Shown piece by piece: positions 1-6,501 of a stretch of 7,607 bases of DNA (within the stretch, counting starts at the first letter, position 1; the number at the start of each line of letters is the position of its first letter). Source of the stretch: Alphaproteobacteria bacterium (lineage in GTDB: Bacteria; Pseudomonadota; Alphaproteobacteria; Elsterales; Elsteraceae); the NCBI GenBank assembly GCA_013297545.1, contig JAAFHH010000134.1, forward strand, positions 1-7,607, written 5' to 3'. The position numbers and the translations under genes were made by a program. Below the pieces are notes generated by a model that ran no database searches, was not told where the DNA came from, and saw only the letters and a program-made list of their open reading frames with translations.

Positions 1-363
1 CGCAAGGCGTGGCAACCAGCCTAAGCCTGCCGGCGGCTCGAACGACACCTCGCGCTGGTTCGCCAGGAAGTAGCTGAGCAGCTGGGTCAAGTCCGGCGTA
101 TCCCAATCGCCATCGACAAACGCCTCGCCAAAGCCAAGGGCCCCGCCGAGCAAGAAGCGCCTGGCCGCGCGCAGGCGCACCAGCCGCAAACTCGCCTCCG
201 GCCCCCGCTGGCTGCCGCGCACGCGGACATAGCCGCCACCCGGCAGGTCGACCGTCAGCGCACCGACCGGCAAGCGCGCCAGACGGCGCAGCACCGGTCG
301 CAGCATCAGGGGCACACCATCGGTTTCCAGCACAGTCTCAGGCACAAGCGCGGCTTCGGTCAT
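1..363 (-). CDS. Cyclopropane-fatty-acyl-phospholipid synthase family methyltransferase, N-terminal part (continues past the left edge)
   Basis: The first 121 residues are visible and the frame is open to the window edge, so the C-terminus, including the SAM-binding domain, is missing. I recognise the family from the N-terminal region: a GGxxxG-like turn (about residues 42-44) and the signature GEAFVDGDWDTPDLTQLL at about 80-97, close to the GEAYMDGDWD-type block of CFA synthases. These enzymes transfer a methyl or methylene group from SAM to the double bond of an acyl chain in membrane phospholipid. The ATG shares its bases with the TGA of the upstream DUF1365 gene (ATGA at 363-360). No Shine-Dalgarno is visible, so translational coupling is likely. 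Beside an FAD oxidoreductase and DUF1365, the gene may make a methylated acyl chain (UfaM-like) rather than a true cyclopropane. The visible part cannot separate these options. Confidence 0.88.
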   Translation of the reverse strand, partial: MTEAALVPETVLETDGVPLMLRPVLRRLARLPVGALTVDLPGGGYVRVRGSQRGPEASLRLVRLRAARRFLLGGALGFGEAFVDGDWDTPDLTQLLSYFLANQREVSFEPPAGLGWLPRLA

Positions 364-1160
364 GAGGGCGGTACCACAGTGACAAGGGCGGTGGGGGGGG
401 ATGGACGGTGGTGGAACGGCGCGCCCTTCAGCCAAAGCTTTAAGGCTTCCCAGTGAATACCGGTTAGCACCTTCGCTGCCAGCAGCGGATGGCGGCAAAC
501 GGTCGCAAAGATCGCAGCGTCGGTCATCGCCCGGCGCGTCGCCACGTGGGTCGCGACCAAAGCGCCCCGGCCCTGCAGCTCGTGGCGGATGGTCAGGCGA
601 TAGTCGTCATCGGGTGCGGAGACGCGGAACTGATAGCGCCCCGCGATCGGCAGAAACGGCGAGACGTAGAATTCCTTCGCGCAGCCGTGGCTGTGCATCG
701 GCCGGTCCGCCGCGATCGGCACCAGATAGCCGTGCAGATCCCCGAAGGTATTGCGCACTTCGTAAAGGATCGCGATCAGCGCGCCGGCGCGCCAGCAGAA
801 GTGCACCGAAATCGGGTTGAACACCTGACCCAGCACGCGGGGAAAGCAGACAAGCTCAATCCGATCCGGCCGCGGCAGGTTGGCTGCCGCCAGCTCCCGG
901 CGCACCCAGTCCGCCACCGGCGTGCCATCGCGCGGCCCGTGGTCCCGGTCATGGAAGCTCAAGAGATTGAAGCGATTGCGCGAGAACAGCCGACAGGACT
1001 GGTCGAGCTCGTCCAAGCGATCAAGGTCGAGCAGCACGCTGAACACCCGGTATTCCAGCCGGTGGTTCAGCAGCCAGAGGCGGCGATGGACGACCGTGCC
1101 TGGGAGCAGTGCGTGGGGCGTGGCGCTAGAGGGCGGCAACGCGTGCACCCCCCACCCCAC
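360..1160 (-). CDS. DUF1365 family protein (UfaO-like candidate)
   Basis: This 266-residue protein carries the conserved DUF1365 blocks: VVHRRL near 23-28, SFHDRDHG at 68-75, FNPISVHFC at 114-122, EVRNTFGD at 134-141 and KEFYVSPF at 162-169. Length is normal for the family and there is no obvious signal peptide. DUF1365 genes commonly sit next to an FAD amine-oxidase-like gene and a CFA synthase, as here. In Rhodobacter sphaeroides, to my knowledge, a member of such a cluster takes part in furan fatty acid synthesis, probably the oxygen-inserting step; that role here is inference. The start is uncertain. A GTG at 1160 gives the full length and a second GTG at 1148 would drop four residues. 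Family homology begins only near residue 18, and no ATG lies upstream of it. The 5' end overlaps the FAD gene by 35 bp and the stop overlaps the methyltransferase ATG. Confidence 0.88.
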   Translation of the reverse strand: MGWGVHALPPSSATPHALLPGTVVHRRLWLLNHRLEYRVFSVLLDLDRLDELDQSCRLFSRNRFNLLSFHDRDHGPRDGTPVADWVRRELAAANLPRPDRIELVCFPRVLGQVFNPISVHFCWRAGALIAILYEVRNTFGDLHGYLVPIAADRPMHSHGCAKEFYVSPFLPIAGRYQFRVSAPDDDYRLTIRHELQGRGALVATHVATRRAMTDAAIFATVCRHPLLAAKVLTGIHWEALKLWLKGAPFHHRPSPPTALVTVVPPS

Positions 1161-2412
1161 CCGCCGGCGTTAAGCCGCTGTGCCAGGGCACACCACCGCC
1201 AAGCGCCAAACCGACACGCAGACCCGACACCAACCCATCCTCGTGGAACCCGTGACCCAACTGCGCACCCGCGTACCAGGCCGAGCGATGGCCTTGCAGG
1301 CGCTCGATCAGCCCCTGCCCTCGCAAGCAGGCGATATCGAACTGCGGATGGCGGTAGCTGTAGCGGCCGTGCGTTAAGTCCGCACGCGGCGGTACCGCGG
1401 GGTTCAGGGTCACGAACACGTCGCGGGTGGGGTCTAGCCCCTGCAGGCGGTTCATCCAGTAGCTGACCGTCACCGGTCCCGATCCCGCTTGCAGGTAGTT
1501 CCAGCTTGACCAGACTTTCCGGCGCTTCGGCATCAGTGCCGGATCGCTGTGCAACCAGGCCTCATTGGGTTGGGTTTGGAAGCCGCCGAGCGCGGCTGCC
1601 TCGGCGCCGTCAGCGTCCGCCAGCAGGGCACGGGCGACATCGAGGTGGCAGGCGAACACCACTCGGTCGAACCGCTTGGTCTCGCCGCGCGCCGTCACTA
1701 GAACGCCTGCGCCATCGCGTTCCACCCGTGCGACGGGGGCCGCGATCTGCAGGCGATCACCGACCAACCGCACCATCGCTTGAACGTAGCGCTCGCTGCC
1801 ACCGGCGACCGTGCGCCAGTTCGGCCGGTCGGTCAGCGACAACAGGCCGTGGTTGGAAAAGAACTGGCAGAAGCTGTGCGCCGGGTATTCCAGCGCGGTT
1901 GCTGGCGGTGCGGACCAGATCGCGGCGGCCATCGGGATCAGGTGATCGTGAAGGAAGGCGTGCGAGAACCGGTGCCGGTCTAGGAACGCCGCCATCGTCA
2001 GGTCTGGGTCAACCGGCTGCGCCAGCAGGTCACGCCCAAGCCGGTGGAACCGGCCGACATCGCGCAGCATCGCCCAAAACCGCGGCCGCAGCAGATTGCG
2101 CTTCTGGGCAAACAGGCCAGCCAGATCATGGCCGCTGTATTCGAGAGCGCCGTCGCCGAGCGAGGCGGCAAACGACATATCGCTCGCCATCGTCTCAACG
2201 CCGAGGGCCGCGAACAGGGCCACCAGGTTTGGATAGTTCGGTTCATTGTAGACGATGAAGCCGGTGTCGACCGGCGTATTGCCCACGCGCGCCGTGTTGG
2301 CGTGGCCGCCAGCGCGCGGTAGCGCCTCATGGATCGTGAAGTCCTGATCTCTGAGCGCGTAGGCCACGCCCCAGCCGGCGATGCCTGCACCGATGATCGC
2401 GGTGCGGGTCAT
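1126..2412 (-). CDS. FAD-dependent oxidoreductase of the amine-oxidase/NAD-binding fold (UfaD-like candidate)
   Basis: The protein has 428 residues. Its N-terminal Rossmann dinucleotide motif GAGIAG lies at 8-13, followed by an acidic residue (E29) placed to bind the FAD ribose and by the GGHANT loop at 35-40. The block DTGFIVYNEPNYPNL at 49-63 is diagnostic of the NAD(P)/FAD-binding proteins that pair with DUF1365 and CFA synthase. The ATG at 2412 was chosen because it overlaps the photolyase stop (ATGA, 2412-2409), has an AGGTGG-like ribosome site just upstream, and places the Rossmann strand at the N-terminus; the open frame runs further up but without homology. In R. sphaeroides the comparable enzyme is linked to desaturation of a methylated phospholipid acyl chain, which would fit here by inference. 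The last ~18 residues, after a natural-looking GVPW end, overlap the DUF1365 gene and look like a read-through tail. Confidence 0.88.
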   Translation of the reverse strand: MTRTAIIGAGIAGWGVAYALRDQDFTIHEALPRAGGHANTARVGNTPVDTGFIVYNEPNYPNLVALFAALGVETMASDMSFAASLGDGALEYSGHDLAGLFAQKRNLLRPRFWAMLRDVGRFHRLGRDLLAQPVDPDLTMAAFLDRHRFSHAFLHDHLIPMAAAIWSAPPATALEYPAHSFCQFFSNHGLLSLTDRPNWRTVAGGSERYVQAMVRLVGDRLQIAAPVARVERDGAGVLVTARGETKRFDRVVFACHLDVARALLADADGAEAAALGGFQTQPNEAWLHSDPALMPKRRKVWSSWNYLQAGSGPVTVSYWMNRLQGLDPTRDVFVTLNPAVPPRADLTHGRYSYRHPQFDIACLRGQGLIERLQGHRSAWYAGAQLGHGFHEDGLVSGLRVGLALGGGVPWHSGLTPAGGVGGARVAAL

Positions 2413-3857
2413 GCCGCCACCTTCAGGGTCTGCAGTGCTGCGAGTGCGCGGGCGCGCGCGGCGGCGTGATCGACGATCGGCTTTGGATATGTGACGCCCA
2501 GCCTCACGCCAGCGTCCGCCAGCACCAGCGGTGGCGCCATCCACGGCGTGTGCAGCAGCGCATCGGGCAGGCGTGCCAGTTCGGGCACATAGCGGCGGAC
2601 ATAGGCACCCTGGGGATCGAACTTGGCACCCTGCAGCATGGGATTGAAGATCCGGAAGTACGGCTGGGCATCAGCACCGCAGCCCGCGACCCATTGCCAG
2701 GACGCGACGTTGTTGGCGAGGTCGGCGTCGACGAGCGTATCCCAGAACCACGCCTCGCCAAGCCGCCAATCGGCCAGCAGGTGTTTCACCAGGAAACTGC
2801 CGACGATCATGCGCACGCGGTTGTGCATCCAGCCGGTCTGCCAGAGTTCGCGCATGCCAGCATCCACGATCGGATAACCCGTCTGCCCGCGCTGCCAGGC
2901 GGTTAGATCTGCCGGGTCATCACGCCAGGGAAACCGATCGAAATCCGCCTTCAGCGCCGTCGTCGGCAGGGATGGCCGGGCCGCCAGCAGGTTCATGGAG
3001 AATTCTCGCCAGCCGAGTTCGCGCAAGAACGCTTCGATACCACTGGCGCGCTCCGGATGGGCAGCAGCAATCGTGCGCGCACGGTGCCAGACCTGCGTGG
3101 GCGAGAGCTCGCCCAGGTGCAGGTGCGGTGACAAGCGCGAGGTGCCGGGAATCCCCGGCTGGTCGCGCGCGGCGGCGTAGCCGGTCACCGGTCCATCGAG
3201 GAACGCATCCAACCGCGCGGTCGCGGCCGCACTACCCGGCGTCCAAGTCGCACGCAGGCCACCGGCCCAATCGGGCGTGGTTGGGCGCAAACGCCAGGCC
3301 GCCAGATCCTCCGACCGCGGCACCACCGCCGGTGCGCTGAGCGCTGGGACTGGCACGAGGGGGCGTGGCGGCGCACCTGCACTCAGCGCCCGCCAGAACG
3401 GCGTGAACACTTGGAACAACCCGCCGCCACCGGTCCGGTGGTGGCCCGCTTCGAACAGCAGGGAGCCGTTGTGGCTGGTGACCGGAATGCCGCGTGCCCG
3501 CAGTGCCGCCTTCAGCCGCGCATCGCGCACCATCGGCCCTGGCTCATAGACCCGGTTCCACATGACGCTGCCAGCACCAGCCGCAGCAACCAGATCGGGG
3601 ATCACATGCTCCGCCGCCCCGCGCGCGAGGATCAGCGGCAGGCCGTGGTCAGCGAGCTCGCCTGCAAGAGCGGTGAGTGACTGATGCAGCCACCACTTCG
3701 CCGCCCCGCCGAGCGGTCGCTGCTCACCGGTTTCATCCAGCACATAGACCGGCAGCACCGGCCCGAGGGACGCTGCCGCCGCCACAGCAGGATTGTCGGC
3801 CAGGCGCAGATCTTGGCGAAACCACACGAGTGTTGGGGCGCTCATAGCGCAGGACAT
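2409..3857 (-). CDS. phrB: Deoxyribodipyrimidine photolyase, class I cryptochrome/photolyase family
   Basis: This 482-residue flavoprotein is expected to use blue light to split cyclobutane pyrimidine dimers in DNA. The N-terminal antenna domain begins VWFRQDLRLADNP (11-23) and contains the WNRVYEP block (100-106). The FAD-binding helical domain contains GTSRLSPHLHLGELSP (238-253), the TGYPIVDAGMREL block (326-338) and the block from about 376 to 406 ending in YFRIFNP. The electron-transfer tryptophans aligning with E. coli W306, W359 and W382 are W311, W364 and W387. N383 matches the flavin-facing asparagine (E. coli N378). This set favours repair activity over a cryptochrome. Two in-frame ATGs are possible, at 3857 and 3845 (M5); homology starts after M5 and neither has a strong ribosome site. 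The gene begins 24 bp after the radical SAM gene ends and overlaps the FAD gene start by 4 bp, so co-transcription is likely. Confidence 0.96.
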   Translation of the reverse strand: MSCAMSAPTLVWFRQDLRLADNPAVAAAASLGPVLPVYVLDETGEQRPLGGAAKWWLHQSLTALAGELADHGLPLILARGAAEHVIPDLVAAAGAGSVMWNRVYEPGPMVRDARLKAALRARGIPVTSHNGSLLFEAGHHRTGGGGLFQVFTPFWRALSAGAPPRPLVPVPALSAPAVVPRSEDLAAWRLRPTTPDWAGGLRATWTPGSAAATARLDAFLDGPVTGYAAARDQPGIPGTSRLSPHLHLGELSPTQVWHRARTIAAAHPERASGIEAFLRELGWREFSMNLLAARPSLPTTALKADFDRFPWRDDPADLTAWQRGQTGYPIVDAGMRELWQTGWMHNRVRMIVGSFLVKHLLADWRLGEAWFWDTLVDADLANNVASWQWVAGCGADAQPYFRIFNPMLQGAKFDPQGAYVRRYVPELARLPDALLHTPWMAPPLVLADAGVRLGVTYPKPIVDHAAARARALAALQTLKVAA

Positions 3858-3881
3858 AGGCCGCCATCGCCGTCTGACCAG

Positions 3882-4961
3882 CTAGAACAGCGCCATCTGG
3901 TCGCCCGGGCGCGGCGGTGGGCGGAACAAGCTGGTGTCTTGATCCCAGCCCCGACGCGTGAGGCCGAGGCGCTTGCAGGCGAGTTGGAAGCGCTGCTGCA
4001 GCTGATCCGCATAGGCACCGGTGCCGCGAAACCGGCTGCCGAAGTCCGGGTCATTCAAGCGCCCGCCACGGGTCTGGCGGATCAGCGACAGCACACGCGC
4101 CTTGGCGTTGGGTGCATGCGCATCCAGCCAATCATCCATCAGATCCTTGATCTCCAGCGGCATGCGCAGCAGCAGCATGCTGGCAGAGCTGGCACCGGCG
4201 GCGTGCGCGGCTTCCAGGATCTTTTCCAGGTCATGGTCGTTGATCGCTGGGATCATCGGGGCCGCCAGCACGCCCACGGGAATGCCGGCCTGCGCCAACG
4301 CCGCAATCGCCTTCAGCCGCCGCGCCGGGGAGGCGGCACGCGGCTCCAAGGTGCGGGCCAGCGTTGGATCGAGTGTGGTGACCGACAGCATGACGGATGC
4401 CAATCGCTCACGCGCCATCGGCGCCAAGATGTCGATGTCGCGTTCGATCAAGCCGCCCTTGGTGACAATTGAGACCGGGTGGCGATGCGCCGCCAAAACC
4501 TCCAGCACGCCGCGGGTGATGCGTTCGGTGCGCTCAATCGGCTGGTAGGGATCGGTGTTGGTGCCAAGCGCCAGCGTACGGCAAACATAGCCGGGCTTGC
4601 GCAGTTCCTGATCCAGCAGCCGGGCGGCATCGCGCTTCGCCGTCAGCTTGGTCTCGAAGTCGAGCCCGGGCGAGAGGCCGAGGTAGGCGTGGGTCGGCCG
4701 GGCGAAACAGTAAACGCAGCCATGCTCGCAGCCGCGGTAGGGGTTGAGCGAGCGATCAAACGGGACATCGGGGCTGTCGTTGCGGGTGATCACCGTGCGG
4801 CTGGCGTCCGGCGTCACCGACGTTGTGAGCGGCGGCAGATCGTCCTCCGCGGCCCAACCATCATCGATCGCCTCGGCGTGGTGGCGGTCAAACCGGCTCG
4901 CCTGATTGGTTCGTGTCCCCCGGCCTTTGATCGGCGGGAGGGGTGGCAGCGCCTCGCTCAT
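3882..4961 (-). CDS. PA0069-family radical SAM protein (COG1533, SplB-like)
   Basis: The protein has 359 residues. A CxxxCxxC cluster-binding motif, RGCEHGCVYCFARP, places C78, C82 and C85 to hold a [4Fe-4S] cluster that cleaves SAM. Around it are the family blocks KGRGTRTNQASRFD (12-25), SLNPYRGC (71-78) and LGTNTDPYQPIE (132-143), with a KGG near 168-170. These identify the PA0069/Rv2578c-type group, annotated in COG1533 as DNA repair photolyase because of distant similarity to spore photoproduct lyase. The true substrate is not known to me. The ATG at 4961 is favoured because the conserved KGRG block starts only 11 residues later, although the ribosome site is weak. It is the first gene of the five-gene run and directly precedes a true photolyase. 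That position suggests, but does not show, a role in nucleic-acid damage repair. Confidence 0.93.
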   Translation of the reverse strand: MSEALPPLPPIKGRGTRTNQASRFDRHHAEAIDDGWAAEDDLPPLTTSVTPDASRTVITRNDSPDVPFDRSLNPYRGCEHGCVYCFARPTHAYLGLSPGLDFETKLTAKRDAARLLDQELRKPGYVCRTLALGTNTDPYQPIERTERITRGVLEVLAAHRHPVSIVTKGGLIERDIDILAPMARERLASVMLSVTTLDPTLARTLEPRAASPARRLKAIAALAQAGIPVGVLAAPMIPAINDHDLEKILEAAHAAGASSASMLLLRMPLEIKDLMDDWLDAHAPNAKARVLSLIRQTRGGRLNDPDFGSRFRGTGAYADQLQQRFQLACKRLGLTRRGWDQDTSLFRPPPRPGDQMALF

Positions 4962-5154
4962 GCCCGAGCATGGCGCGCCAATAAGAACAAAGCAAGATCA
5001 TTGACCAACCCGTGACAGAGAGGGTCGCCAAAGCCTGGAAACTGGGTTAATACCGCGGGGCAGAGTTTTGCGTTTTCAGATGGTTTCGCCGCCGATGCTC
5101 CAGCCGAACCAATCGACCTGTGCCCACGTTGCAGCGAAGTCCTAGGAGCGATTG
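4962..5154. promoter_or_regulatory. Divergent intergenic region with a weak candidate promoter for the photolyase operon
   Basis: This 193-bp stretch separates the leftward five-gene run from the rightward orphan gene and is less GC-rich than its surroundings. On the minus strand TTGGTC (5008-5003) and TATTGG (4983-4978) could be -35 and -10 boxes, but the 19-bp spacer is long. I looked for the TGATCC-type -35 of the R. sphaeroides singlet-oxygen sigma factor: a TGATCT occurs at 5000-4995, but no matching -10 lies at a proper distance. On the plus strand a TTGACC at 5001-5006 lacks a good -10. No operator repeat is apparent. Confidence 0.3.
5143..5148 (+). promoter_or_regulatory. Ribosome binding site deciding the start of the orphan gene
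   Basis: TAGGAG lies six bases before the GTG at 5155 and only three before the TTG at 5152. The spacing favours GTG. The same TAG closes the frame immediately upstream, so the protein cannot begin earlier. Confidence 0.6.
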
Positions 5155-5460
5155 GTGGAGCAAGTCCGCACCATCGAAGGCGAAGTGGACGATATGCGCG
5201 AGCGTATCGGCTCTGACGGCGCGAACATTGTCGAAATGATGCTGAACTGCGGCGGCACCAAGGAAAAGGTGCAGGCCTTCGCGGAGAAGGCGAAAACCCT
5301 GTCCGCGCTCTATGAGAAGATGAAGGGTCTGGCGGCTAAGAACGGCCTCGGCCACATCCGCGACCTCAAGGTCAAGGTGGAGGTGACCGGCATCGTCAAG
5401 CAGCAGTCCGCCAACAAAGATATCATCGTCACCGCGATCAAGATCGCGGGCAGCGGTTAG
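5155..5460 (+). CDS. Unrecognised small lysine-rich protein
   Basis: I do not recognise this 101-residue protein. It is credible as a gene: codons end almost always in G or C, it has a well-placed AGGAG site, and the frame stays open to a stop that just meets the neighbouring gene. It has no signal peptide or membrane segment. Residues 1-65 look mostly helical and charged, and may form a short coiled coil (EGEVDDMRERI, then KEKVQAFAEKAKTLSALYEKM). Residues 72-100 look like beta strands (LKVKVEVTGIV, then DIIVTAIKI). One cysteine lies in an NCGGTKE stretch. Lysine content is high for DNA this GC-rich, whereas the neighbouring proteins use arginine. It is the only plus-strand gene and is not in an operon with anything visible. 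Start is GTG at 5155, with TTG at 5152 less likely. Confidence 0.75.
   Translation: MEQVRTIEGEVDDMRERIGSDGANIVEMMLNCGGTKEKVQAFAEKAKTLSALYEKMKGLAAKNGLGHIRDLKVKVEVTGIVKQQSANKDIIVTAIKIAGSG
5432..5449. terminator. Perfect inverted repeat at the convergent gene junction, possible bidirectional terminator
   Basis: CCGCGATC (5432-5439) and GATCGCGG (5442-5449) are exact reverse complements separated by two bases. The repeat lies inside the last codons of the orphan gene and begins 8 nt after the PAS gene stop on the other strand. No run of T follows on either strand, so it is not a classical intrinsic terminator. It may still slow polymerase or protect RNA 3' ends where the two transcripts collide. 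Confidence 0.35.
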
Positions 5461-5897
5461 CCGAGCCGGTAGGCCGCAACCAGCAGCTTTTCCACCGTCT
5501 CCCCATCACCGGACAGCGGCAGCACCAGACGCTCCCACGTCTGCACTTGGCCTTCGAAGTCGGCGGTGTAGCGCCGGGCGACCGGGGCCGCTTCGTCGCG
5601 CACGCGCTCATACTCGGTGCGCAGCAGATGGCGCTGGGGGGCCGGCAGATCATCGACCGAGCGGCCGATTTGATTCTGCCCGAAGGCGATTTCAAACCCT
5701 TCGCCATAGTAGGCGTAGACGAAGGTGCCGTCCGATTCGACATCGATCACGACCAGATGGCCGAGCCAGCGGCGCAGCTCTGCCGGGTCAACGCTTTCAG
5801 ACAGCGGCAAGCCGCCATCGCTGGACAGGCCCTGCCAGTAGCTGAGCAGGGCGCGCAAATCACCGTGGGTGAGGTCGGTCGGCAGGGTTTCGGTCAT
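5457..5897 (-). CDS. PAS_5-domain protein
   Basis: This 146-residue protein is almost entirely one PAS_5-type domain (Pfam PF07310), a family abundant in alphaproteobacteria. Visible marks are ALLSYWQGL at 16-24, LPLSESVDPAELRRWLGHL at 30-48, VVIDVESDGTFVYAYYGEGFE at 49-69 (the usual strand-turn-strand of the fold) and a GRS turn at 78-80. No effector domain, signal peptide or membrane segment is seen, so it would be a stand-alone cytoplasmic sensor or binding domain with unknown ligand and partner. The ATG at 5897 has only a weak GAG-type ribosome site. The gene starts 56 nt after the tRNA-Ile 3' end on the same strand and could be co-transcribed with it. Its TAA overlaps the stop of the opposing orphan gene. 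Confidence 0.88.
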   Translation of the reverse strand: MTETLPTDLTHGDLRALLSYWQGLSSDGGLPLSESVDPAELRRWLGHLVVIDVESDGTFVYAYYGEGFEIAFGQNQIGRSVDDLPAPQRHLLRTEYERVRDEAAPVARRYTADFEGQVQTWERLVLPLSGDGETVEKLLVAAYRLG

Positions 5898-5925
5898 CGC
5901 GGTCTCGGTCCCGTTACTGGAGGCC

Positions 5926-5938
5926 GGGCCGCCGGCCC
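5926..5938 (-). other. Short GC hairpin between tRNA-Ile and the PAS gene
   Basis: GGGCC and GGCCC flank a three-base loop in the 56-nt gap after the tRNA. No T-tract follows, so I cannot call it a terminator. It may define the tRNA 3' trailer or partly attenuate read-through into the PAS gene. Confidence 0.3.
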
Positions 5939-5953
5939 TGGGGATGTCGGCGC

Positions 5954-6030
<77 letters not shown>

Positions 6031-6050
6031 AGCGGCGCGACAGGGGCGGA

Positions 6051-6080
6051 TGGATACTGCGGCCCCGGGGGCGGCGTCAA
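6051..6080 (-). promoter_or_regulatory. Candidate sigma-70 promoter of tRNA-Ile
   Basis: On the minus strand TTGACG (6080-6075) is followed after 18 bp by TATCCA (6056-6051). The -10 box ends 20 nt before the first base of the tRNA, allowing a leader of roughly a dozen bases. The downstream discriminator is GC-rich (TCCGCCCC), as is typical of stringently controlled stable-RNA promoters. The spacer contains the palindrome CCCCGGGG (6063-6070). Confidence 0.5.
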
Positions 6081-6096
6081 TCCTTCTTATCACCCC

Positions 6097-6489
6097 TCAA
6101 TAGGTCATGCTGGCTGCATTCAAAATGCCGACGATGATGGCGAAGCTCGCGAGCGTGATCGCGTGCGCGAGGGATCCATTGTCGATCTGGTCCGACAGGT
6201 CCCGCCAGATCAAGCGCAGCACGAGATAGAGCACCGATTGCACGATCAGCGCGACCACCGCCCACACCACCATGTCGAGCCAGCCGGCGCTGTGCGAGAT
6301 CACGCTGGCGAGCGGCAGCGCAAAGCCAATGCCGGCCCCGCCGAGGCTGATCGCGGCTGCGACATTGCCAGCGCGGACGAGTGCGAACTCCGGGTGTCGG
6401 GTCAGCGCCGCGTAGACCACCAGGAACCCAATGGTGAGCCCGATGGCGCTGCCGAAGTAGAGGGCGAAGTTGGCAAGGGCGGTCAGCAT
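6097..6489 (-). CDS. DUF350 family inner-membrane protein (YjfL-like)
   Basis: The 130-residue protein is almost wholly hydrophobic, with four likely membrane helices at about 5-28, 41-63, 69-93 and 106-125, separated by short loops such as RHPEFALVRAGN and WRDLSDQIDNGS. The N-helix loop with VRAGNVAAAISLGG and the WRDLSDQI-DNG region fit DUF350, whose E. coli member is YjfL. Size is typical (about 130-140). The ATG at 6489 has a good GGAGAG site just upstream and lies 12 bp after the ligase stop, so the two are almost certainly one transcript. The biochemical role of DUF350 is unknown; pairing with a GSP_synth-type ligase recurs in several bacteria and suggests an envelope-associated function, by inference. 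Confidence 0.88.
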   Translation of the reverse strand: MLTALANFALYFGSAIGLTIGFLVVYAALTRHPEFALVRAGNVAAAISLGGAGIGFALPLASVISHSAGWLDMVVWAVVALIVQSVLYLVLRLIWRDLSDQIDNGSLAHAITLASFAIIVGILNAASMTY

Positions 6490-6501
6490 GGGTCTCTCCG
6501 A

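Noticed and set aside
489..1466. Long plus-strand open frame of 325 codons
   Set aside because: It lies antisense to DUF1365 and the FAD gene, both with clear family motifs. Its translation is arginine/proline-rich with no recognisable domain, a usual by-product of GC-rich DNA.
2413..2544. Upstream extension of the FAD gene frame by 44 codons
   Set aside because: It is Arg-rich sequence overlapping the photolyase C-terminus. The ATG at 2412 has a ribosome site and begins directly before the Rossmann strand.
4173..4182. CAGCATGCTG palindrome
   Set aside because: It lies within conserved coding sequence of the radical SAM gene and is short; nothing suggests regulation.
4995..5000. TGATCT on the minus strand as a singlet-oxygen (RpoE-type) -35 element
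   Set aside because: No suitable -10 element lies at the needed distance; the nearest TAT is only about 11 bp away.
5080..5145. 21-codon leader peptide (ATG at 5080) whose stop overlaps the orphan gene ribosome site
   Set aside because: No ribosome site precedes it and the peptide has no regulatory-looking codon run. Overlap of the TAG with the AGGAG site may be chance.
5016..5215. Plus-frame reading with a CPRC pair (DLCPRCSEVLGAIGG) just before the orphan gene, suggesting a frameshifted zinc-ribbon N-terminus
   Set aside because: There is no ATG, GTG or TTG in this frame after the TGA at 5013, only two cysteines, and weak third-position bias. It would need both a lost start and a frameshift.
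5047..5355. Minus-strand 102-codon frame opposite the orphan gene
   Set aside because: Third-position G/C bias and the ribosome site support the plus-strand reading. This frame runs into intergenic DNA and has no ribosome site I could find.
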